Shown piece by piece: positions 28,666 to 34,030 of a stretch of DNA of 34,030 nt (the first letter of the stretch is position 1; each line of letters starts with the position of its first letter). Below the pieces are notes generated by a model that searched no databases, was not told the origin of the DNA, and worked only from the letters and a program-made list of their open reading frames with translations. Location: contig JAKSYS010000669.1 in NCBI GenBank assembly GCA_022925895.1, positions 1-34,030 on the forward strand, given 5' to 3'. The translations under genes and the position numbers were made by a program. The stretch is from Fragilaria crotonensis (Eukaryota > Bacillariophyta > Fragilariophyceae > Fragilariales > Fragilariaceae).

Positions 28666-29068
28666 TCAGCATAGAGCTGGTGGACGGCGGCAGGGTCCAG
28701 ATGCGCCACGGCAATACCTGTGGATAGTGGGTGTCGAAGTGGGTGAGTAAGTTCTCCGCAGACAAGTGCCACAAGCGGGAAGCATCGTCGGCCATCACGT
28801 TCGCCGCCCCTGCAATGTGCGAGTGGGTGGGGACGTAGCGGAAATGTCGCTGGTGGAGAGAGTTGAGTCGTAAGAGATAGGCTCGAGGACCTAAGGACGT
28901 GGCAGAGCCTTTCTCGGACCAGGCTAGCGCCACCGTGTTGTCGGTAGCTAGCCACAGCGTGCGCTCTGCGACGTCGACGTGACGTGCGAGCACATCCTTG
29001 TGCGCAATGAGTGCTGTGAGCTCTAAATCAGAGATGGAAATGGTGCCGTGGGGATTGTCGGCGGACAC
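28622..29068 (-). CDS. RNase H domain of the DIRS-order element
   Basis: Holds the second half of RNase H: TISISDLELTALIAHKDVL with the catalytic glutamate, the aspartate in LWLATDNTVALAW, and ANVMADDASRLWHL with the final aspartate. The first aspartate (FLGASDASGNGMGG) lies at the end of the RT ORF in another frame. The break lies near 29080-29090 and looks like one extra base, since the better protein reading passes from PFPV into SQQALVSADNP. The frame has no ATG start, so it is a part of the RT polyprotein rather than a separate gene. Confidence 0.75.
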   Translation of the reverse strand: MSADNPHGTISISDLELTALIAHKDVLARHVDVAERTLWLATDNTVALAWSEKGSATSLGPRAYLLRLNSLHQRHFRYVPTHSHIAGAANVMADDASRLWHLSAENLLTHFDTHYPQVLPWRIWTLPPSTSSMLIGALFASVSPARFP

Positions 29069-30773
29069 TAACGCTTGTTGGGATTGCTACGGGAAACGGC
29101 ATGCGCCATAGTGTAGGCGGAAAAACGTTTCCGTCGCCGTTGTGGAACCACACACCACCCATTCCGTTGCCGCTGGCATCGCTGGCTCCGAGGAAAAGGG
29201 GCTCGCTTGGGTGTAGCTCACGGAGGCGAGTAGGCCTGTCGCGTAACGTGTCGGCCAATGCCGTGAAGTCGGCTGCCATGTCGCGCACGCGTGTCGTGAT
29301 GCGCACCCGATTGCCAGTTGCGGATTGGAGGGAATGTTGTAGGATGGAGAACAGGCCTCGGGAGCCTGGCAGCGCAGGGGACATGGAGCGAAGCTCTCCT
29401 AGCAGTTTATGCCAGAAGGCCACGGAGACGCATTTGCGGGGAGGATCAAGGTGACGCAGCAGTTCATACAGGCGCTCCAGCCGGTGTGGCGGCAATTGCA
29501 AGGTCCCAGCGTGTGTGTCGAGATCCCACCCCAAAATGCGTTTCCTTGTACTCCAAAAAGCGTCACCCTTTAGCATCTTCTTGACGGACGCGGGCTCCTT
29601 TCGATATATCGGATCGCCCGTTTCCAAAGGGCGTAAGACATCGTCGATGGCTGCTAACGTATGGCGCAGGACGTTCCGCTGTTGGGACGCCGTTTGTGCC
29701 ATAAGCAGAAAATCGTCCACGTAGACGTCCACACTTGCTACCGGCGGTCGTCCATGCTTGTGCCGGTGCACGTCATGGACGGACGGCCGTATAATTGGCT
29801 TGTCCTTGACGATGTCGGGCGGGGGTGTTGCGGCAACTGCCTCCAACCGATGCATCGTGCTGCGGGGTCGCTCGCTGGAGGAGCGGCGTCGCAGGCGGCT
29901 ATTGGACAGGTCACAAGCTGTCTCGGTCAGTACGCAGAAGTATGGCGGGGATTCCACCCAGCCCATGGGTAGGGCTAACGGGAATGCCACCAACAATGGT
30001 TGGCCAAGCGAAGTCGGTAGAACGACTCCTAATTTAGGGATGTCACGTATATTTAACCAGACTCGGTAGAACCCATCCGCAATATCGATTTTGGACAGAT
30101 ATACCGGTCCGTAGCGCGGGTCGCTCTCGACTATCGTGCGGACAACCCGTTGCAGTGCTCGGCCAAACTGCATGGCCTCTTTGGGGGCAAGTGCAACGGT
30201 TTCTTCGTTCACCGCGGAGAAACTGTAGTCCACAATCAGTCGAGGTCTTCTGTCTCGCTGTGGCACTACCCCCAGCGGTGAAAGGCGGAGGTTCGGCCAG
30301 TCTTTAACCATCTCATATGGGAGGACCGTCCAGTAGCCTTGCATGCAAAAGTCAAGGATCTCTGTGAAAACAAATTCTTGGTAGTCGCGAGACGATTTGT
30401 GCGGTCCGCGTATCATGGCACGACGTCGTTTCTCCGTGGTCCATGGTGGTGTAGATGTTAGGAGGTTGGCCCCTCGTAACCTCAGATGGTTCAGCAAGCG
30501 CGCCGCTTTGTGGGGAAGCGTTTGCACATCTGGGGACAAATTTGACGTTCCTCTGGCCCCTGCGACGTGTGCGGTCCAACCGGATTCACGAACGGACAAT
30601 GCGGCACGATATGCTAACTTACCAAGCGTTTCCTCTGTCGCCGACAGGTCCGACGCCTTCCGTTTGGATCCTGTCGTGTGGCCAGTGTCGGGCCTTACAT
30701 CACCCCCTCCAGGCCAGGGCGGTGCCGTGCGAAGCCAGGACAACTCCTCCTCGGAGTCATCCTGGCGTCCCCG
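29028..30773 (-). CDS. Reverse transcriptase ORF of the DIRS-order element
   Basis: Open directly after the Gag UGA in the same frame. The first ATG lies over 100 codons inside, so expression as a Gag-RT fusion is likely. RT motifs in order: LRLSPLGVVPQRDRRPRLIV, SKIDIADGFYRVWLN (first catalytic aspartates), FPLALPMGWVESPPYF, and the catalytic YVDDFLLMAQ. KEPASVKKMLKGDAFW and LGWDLDTHAGTLQLPPHR follow. The ORF ends in the start of RNase H (GASDASGNGMGGVWF). It copies element RNA into DNA. The RT type (DGFYR, SPPYF, YVDDF) is of DIRS-like elements, distinct from the Copia RTs in this window. Confidence 0.87.
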   Translation of the reverse strand, partial: RGRQDDSEEELSWLRTAPPWPGGGDVRPDTGHTTGSKRKASDLSATEETLGKLAYRAALSVRESGWTAHVAGARGTSNLSPDVQTLPHKAARLLNHLRLRGANLLTSTPPWTTEKRRRAMIRGPHKSSRDYQEFVFTEILDFCMQGYWTVLPYEMVKDWPNLRLSPLGVVPQRDRRPRLIVDYSFSAVNEETVALAPKEAMQFGRALQRVVRTIVESDPRYGPVYLSKIDIADGFYRVWLNIRDIPKLGVVLPTSLGQPLLVAFPLALPMGWVESPPYFCVLTETACDLSNSRLRRRSSSERPRSTMHRLEAVAATPPPDIVKDKPIIRPSVHDVHRHKHGRPPVASVDVYVDDFLLMAQTASQQRNVLRHTLAAIDDVLRPLETGDPIYRKEPASVKKMLKGDAFWSTRKRILGWDLDTHAGTLQLPPHRLERLYELLRHLDPPRKCVSVAFWHKLLGELRSMSPALPGSRGLFSILQHSLQSATGNRVRITTRVRDMAADFTALADTLRDRPTRLRELHPSEPLFLGASDASGNGMGGVWFHNGDGNVFPPTLWRMPFPVAIPTSVSVRRQSPRHHFHL

Positions 30774-30776
30774 TCA
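30734..30776 (-). promoter_or_regulatory. Predicted stop-codon readthrough signal between Gag and RT
   Basis: The stop UGA at 30774-30776 is followed by CGG, a known leaky context. After a seven-base spacer (CGGGGAC) the minus strand forms a hairpin: arm GCCAGGATGACTCC (30766-30753), loop GAGGA, arm GGAGTTGTCCTGGC (30747-30734). All 14 positions pair, with two G-U pairs. Both flanking ORFs are in the same frame. Confidence 0.7.
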
Positions 30777-32987
30777 AGCCGATGCATTGGGGGCCGACGA
30801 CGCCGCGAGGTGCTCTCGGCAATAGGTGAGTAAACGGGCGCGCTCCCCGGGGGTTGCAAAATTTGCGTGGGTTTGCGCCCGACCACAATTATCGAAACAC
30901 GCACCCCGCAACCACCAGGCCAGGCAGAACTCCTGACCGGCGTCGTTCGCCGGTGGCCGATGTGCCTGAATCACAGGGCTGGTGCCTCCCGGTCGCACAA
31001 CGATGGCCGCAAAATCAGCATCGTGTGTTGGGTTTTGGACGCGCGTAGCCTGCTGCTCTGGCTGCGCCCCTCTCGTGGTGCCCGTCGTCAAAGTCGACAC
31101 TCCCGTGCTGACTGTGCCGGTGCTGGTCGAGGTAGTGGTTCCTGTACCGCGCCCTCCTCCAGCACTACCGCCGCTACCGCTTCCTCTGCCGATGACCGTA
31201 TACTCAGATGGGAGTGGGACCCAGTTCGACGACAACGGAAAGGTACCTCGTTTGAGCTCCGTCACGAGCGAACGGAACTCCGGTAGCTCGACGCCGGTGT
31301 TGTCTTCGGCTATGTTCGTGCTCACGGCATGCAAGTACTCGAACACGTTAACCTGAACCGACCTGATAATACACGGGAAGAACATGTTGGCAATGTTCGG
31401 ATTGCCCGCGATTTGTAAGTACCGATCCGTGATGTATGGCGTCGCATTATTGATCGCGGAAACCAATTGCCACACACGCTCCACGAAGGTGTGAGTGGGA
31501 CCGACGCCTTGGAAGAGTGCTTGGCATAGCACCGCGTATCGTGTGAGAGTTATAGCTACGTCCAATGTGTCACGTGGGAAACGTAGCCTCTCCTTTTCTT
31601 TCAACGCAGTGTAATCGTGCAGGCTGGCCGCTTGTTCGCCTTGCGCTAGTTGGTTGCTGACGTTTGAGAGTGCCAAGGCCTCGAGGTGGCTTGCGGTTCC
31701 TGAGTAGGCCACTTGGAAAGGCTGACAGCCTGAGTTTAGGTCGTCCACGCCGTGTCCCACGAACATGAAACCAATTATCATTTGCTTCAAGCCAGTTGTG
31801 ATGATCGGGGTATAGAGTGCAGTGTCTAAACCCCGTGCTTGACACACTCGATGGAATTCTTGTGTGAGGAGCGTGTGTTGCTCGCTCTTTGCGCAGTTGG
31901 CGAGTCGCCCCCACACAGGTGCCACGTCTTCTGGGCGCGATACGTTGCAGAATCGAAGCAGCGTGCGGTACGTCTCCCTGTACACCTCTTGTATAAGTTT
32001 CGGTTCGCGGGTGACCCCTCGCTCACCAGCTAACGGTCCCTCTCCTCCTCGAGCACTCGTTAGTGCTCGCAAGGCTCCAGCAAGGGTGCCCGTAACTTCG
32101 GCGGTTGCTGGGTCCGGGTCAGCAAGTGCCGGTAGGTCCGCACGTACCTTGCTTATCATGTACCGATAGACCTGTTCAGGCAGGTGTACCGCGGTTAGGG
32201 GATAGAGTACGCAAGGCGACCCGTTCTGCGCTCCCCCTCCTCCTCTCGCCGTACAAGCTGCCCTCAGCCATATGAGAATGTCGGTGCAGGCTGCCACTTC
32301 ATCTCGGGCCTGCATGCTACCGTAAAGCTCTTGATAGACAACCTTCGCCGATAAACCTCGGCGGTGTATGATGAGGGCGGCGTAGTGCCCCGGGATCAAT
32401 TGCACATTTCGTGGTCTCACCACTTCAGTCTCGGGATCCGCCTCGGTGTACGGCCCCAGGGGTACCATGGGGTCCTCCCAGGTCAGTAAGTGGACATTCA
32501 TGGCTGCTAACGTGGGGACGCGCACAGGCGCCTGCACAAGATGGAACACCGAGTTTGGTACGTCCACTGCAGGATATTGATGAGGCATGATGTCACCTTG
32601 CAGGCCGATGACCTGGTCATGGAAACCAGATGCAGGCTCTCCGGGCAAGTCCATGTAGCGCATGAACCTATGGAGTACCGTAACCTCTAGGGTATTGCCG
32701 GGTCCCGTGACCAGTACAAGGAAGTTCATTGGCTGGCGGTCACTGAGATGAACTGTCTGGTCACGGAGATTTGCTGGGGCTGGGACTGCCCCGGCTCCCC
32801 CGTCGACGAAACGATATCCGAATAGGTATTCGGCTACCCGACCGGCAGCCGGTCCATTAACGGCGTCACTTAGAAGTTCTCGATACGTGCGAGGTCGAAA
32901 CACCCCCGCAGGGGCAACGGGCACTGGTGGTGCTCCCGGAGCTTCGGGGGCGACACCAGGTACTCCCACTTGGAATGGTAGGGCCAT
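30774..32987 (-). CDS. Gag-like ORF of the DIRS-order element
   Basis: A 737-codon ORF from the ATG at 32987, 55 bases inside repeat A1. The first 30 residues are rich in proline, alanine and valine. A long globular part follows, with few recognisable motifs. A Gly/Ser/Thr-rich linker lies at about 600-660. The C-terminus has a cysteine-histidine cluster, CLAWWLRGACFDNCGRAQTH (C-x7-C-x3-C-x5-H), a likely RNA-binding knuckle. The position, length and terminal zinc cluster support a Gag role; I recognise no domain beyond that. It ends in UGA within the readthrough signal. Confidence 0.75.
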   Translation of the reverse strand: MALPFQVGVPGVAPEAPGAPPVPVAPAGVFRPRTYRELLSDAVNGPAAGRVAEYLFGYRFVDGGAGAVPAPANLRDQTVHLSDRQPMNFLVLVTGPGNTLEVTVLHRFMRYMDLPGEPASGFHDQVIGLQGDIMPHQYPAVDVPNSVFHLVQAPVRVPTLAAMNVHLLTWEDPMVPLGPYTEADPETEVVRPRNVQLIPGHYAALIIHRRGLSAKVVYQELYGSMQARDEVAACTDILIWLRAACTARGGGGAQNGSPCVLYPLTAVHLPEQVYRYMISKVRADLPALADPDPATAEVTGTLAGALRALTSARGGEGPLAGERGVTREPKLIQEVYRETYRTLLRFCNVSRPEDVAPVWGRLANCAKSEQHTLLTQEFHRVCQARGLDTALYTPIITTGLKQMIIGFMFVGHGVDDLNSGCQPFQVAYSGTASHLEALALSNVSNQLAQGEQAASLHDYTALKEKERLRFPRDTLDVAITLTRYAVLCQALFQGVGPTHTFVERVWQLVSAINNATPYITDRYLQIAGNPNIANMFFPCIIRSVQVNVFEYLHAVSTNIAEDNTGVELPEFRSLVTELKRGTFPLSSNWVPLPSEYTVIGRGSGSGGSAGGGRGTGTTTSTSTGTVSTGVSTLTTGTTRGAQPEQQATRVQNPTHDADFAAIVVRPGGTSPVIQAHRPPANDAGQEFCLAWWLRGACFDNCGRAQTHANFATPGERARLLTYCREHLAASSAPNASA

Positions 32988-33042
32988 ATCGTCGGCTGGC
33001 TGGAAAACCGAGTTCTGACGTCGATATGTGCTCGAACACCAA

Positions 33043-33320
33043 GAAGCTAAAAACTAGACTACTAGTATCGCAAACGCCCTGTTGGTGACCGTCTTAGCGG
33101 TGACCAACCTTGTGTGCTTTGCCGTGTTGTCCGAATGCGATGCCGTTGCGTCGCTTTCAAACTAACAATGAGACTTGAGTGGCATTCCGTTCACGACGCC
33201 GAGTATCTTTTATATATATGGAGAGCTACGACTCGCTGTATGAATGTTCTGCGCTGCGTAGCTGTTGTGTAGAAATGTAGTGGGCAGCCATCCCCCCTTG
33301 CACTTCGCTACCACTGACGG
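33043..33320 (-). repeat. Split direct repeat A1 (outer)
   Basis: 278 bases identical to 27078-27355. It forms the 5' terminus of the element and carries its likely promoter. Its right end is CCACTGACGG, then flanking TGTGTGTTG. Confidence 0.9.
33208..33219 (-). promoter_or_regulatory. TATA box of the DIRS-order element (candidate)
   Basis: The minus strand reads TATATATAAAAG about 220 bases upstream of the Gag ATG, inside the terminal repeat. A second copy lies in A2. Position and sequence fit a polymerase II promoter. Confidence 0.4.
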
Positions 33321-33956
33321 TGTGTGTTGTGTGTGAATGTTTGAGTAGGAAGTAGGAACTGGCTACATGTAACAGGATTTAGTTGCATGTACTTTGTACT
33401 GTAGTCTAGACTACTGTTGTACTGCGTCTCCACATTACGAATCTGCCATTGTGGCATTGGGGAATCGGACCTGTGCTCGTGATTTGGGAATATGGGTGCG
33501 CCTTGATGACGAAACACCATGGATTGGAGCACCTCCTGCTGTGGAAATCCGTTGAAAAGTGTAGGAAAGATGAATGACACGATCTATTTAGGTTTTTTTA
33601 ATTTGAGAAATTTAATGATTATATGCATGGATCCACCTCGTATGAGCCTGGCAAGTGGGAGGAGGTTAAATCAAGGTTATAGGACTCCGTATGGTAGCCT
33701 CAACGTTCAAATCGTGCCAAAATTCCCATTTGTTTCCCTCCGGCTTGATGGTGCATTTCTATGTTACAGTATGTATCATACATACGGGGCTATTCCCATT
33801 GAGGGACAAAACAATTTAGAATATCAACACACAATTGTTACTGATACTGTACGGCGGGTGTTGCATTGTTCCATTGTCACATTGTCGCCTTCTTCGATTG
33901 TGATTATCGAGAAAGCCATTGTATCATCTACCCATCATCTATTGTACTAGTTTACC
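33321..33956. other. Intergenic region right of the DIRS-order element
   Basis: 636 bases. It begins with a TG-rich run (TGTGTGTTGTGTGTG). A 143-codon plus-strand frame (33519-33950) contains ATG but lacks protein-like character and matches nothing I know; it is not called as a gene. This stretch probably holds the promoter of the gene that starts at 33957. Confidence 0.45.
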
Positions 33957-34030
33957 ATGGACGCCTACGATGAGCCCTTCGATGAGTTCATGGGACCTTC
34001 CAATGCCGCGAAGAGAGAATGCTGCAGGCT
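33957..34030 (+). CDS. Start of a protein-coding gene, cut by the window end (candidate)
   Basis: ATG in a strong context (TTTACCATGG), followed by 24 open codons: MDAYDEPFDEFMGPSNAAK and on to the edge. The start is acidic and protein-like, and the base composition rises towards coding. The product cannot be named. Confidence 0.4.
   Translation, partial: MDAYDEPFDEFMGPSNAAKRECCR

Larger units (their letters stand above)
26900..33320 (-). mobile_element. DIRS-order (Ngaro/PAT-like) tyrosine-recombinase retroelement
   Basis: 6.4 kb on the minus strand with split direct repeats in the order A1 (33043-33320), ORFs, B1 (27354-27520), A2 (27078-27355), B2 (26900-27066). Both repeat pairs look identical, so the copy is young. 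The ORFs are Gag-like, RT, RNase H and a tyrosine recombinase; there is no DDE integrase, protease or LTR. This architecture defines the PAT/Ngaro branch, which is thought to integrate through a circular DNA by site-specific recombination and makes no target duplication. None is seen here; instead a GG dinucleotide is shared by all junctions. The element is more GC-rich than the host genes next to it. Confidence 0.92.

Noticed and set aside
30397..31356. Plus-strand ORFs opposite the Gag/RT junction
   Set aside because: They are antisense shadows of GC-rich coding sequence with no motifs.
27078..33320. Interpretation of the 278-bp repeats as ordinary LTRs
   Set aside because: The outer 167-bp repeat pair is interleaved, the enzyme set has a tyrosine recombinase and no DDE integrase, and there is no target duplication. 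This is a split-direct-repeat element.
33519..33950. 143-codon plus-strand ORF
   Set aside because: Its composition is low and irregular and it has no family resemblance; it ends just before a better start at 33957.
1..34030. CRISPR arrays, bacterial operons, tRNA or rRNA genes
   Set aside because: No regularly spaced repeats, no tRNA cloverleaf and no rRNA segments were found. Introns and gene content are eukaryotic.

Overview
This is eukaryotic nuclear DNA, most likely from a diatom. The evidence is: short GT-AG introns; a single-domain four-helix-type voltage-gated channel of the EukCat kind; a secreted or plastid-type presequence with an aromatic residue at the expected cleavage site; a HisI-HisE fusion with a fungal HIS4-like N-terminal region; and Ty1/copia and tyrosine-recombinase retroelements of types I associate with diatoms. 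No species can be assigned from sequence alone.

Layout. (1) Positions 1-18,685 are a nested transposon cluster, all coding on the minus strand. A degraded Copia element (Copia-1, 2-6469) with diverged LTRs sits inside a decayed cut-and-paste transposase gene that resembles the Plavaka/CACTA group (6470-8378). Next to it is a second DDE-type transposase pseudogene (8883-9147 plus 16844-18685), split by a very young Copia element (Copia-2, 9153-16843). Copia-2 has 450-bp LTRs that differ at only one position I can find. Removing Copia-2 and one copy of the 5-bp duplication rejoins the transposase in frame. (2) Positions 18,686-20,217 are AT-rich intergenic DNA with a small dispersed repeat and one possible small coding remnant. 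(3) Positions 20,218-26,398 are a compact host gene island: an EukCat-like channel (+), a five-bladed beta-propeller glycosidase-like protein (-), ribosomal protein eL14 (+) and a two-exon HisIE histidine-biosynthesis enzyme (+). (4) Positions 26,900-33,320 are a structurally complete DIRS-order (Ngaro/PAT-like) tyrosine-recombinase retroelement on the minus strand with identical split direct repeats, Gag-like, RT, RNase H and recombinase ORFs. (5) From 33,321 there is flanking DNA, with the probable start of another gene at 33,957.

Most notable observation: in the tyrosine-recombinase element the Gag-like ORF and the RT ORF are in the same frame, separated only by a UGA stop followed by CGG. 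A perfectly paired 14-bp hairpin (with two G-U pairs) begins seven bases after the stop. This is the textbook arrangement for programmed stop-codon readthrough, and I do not know of it being described for this class of retroelement. The same element also carries a strong hairpin exactly at the junction between its two split repeats, which would also be the junction of its circular intermediate.
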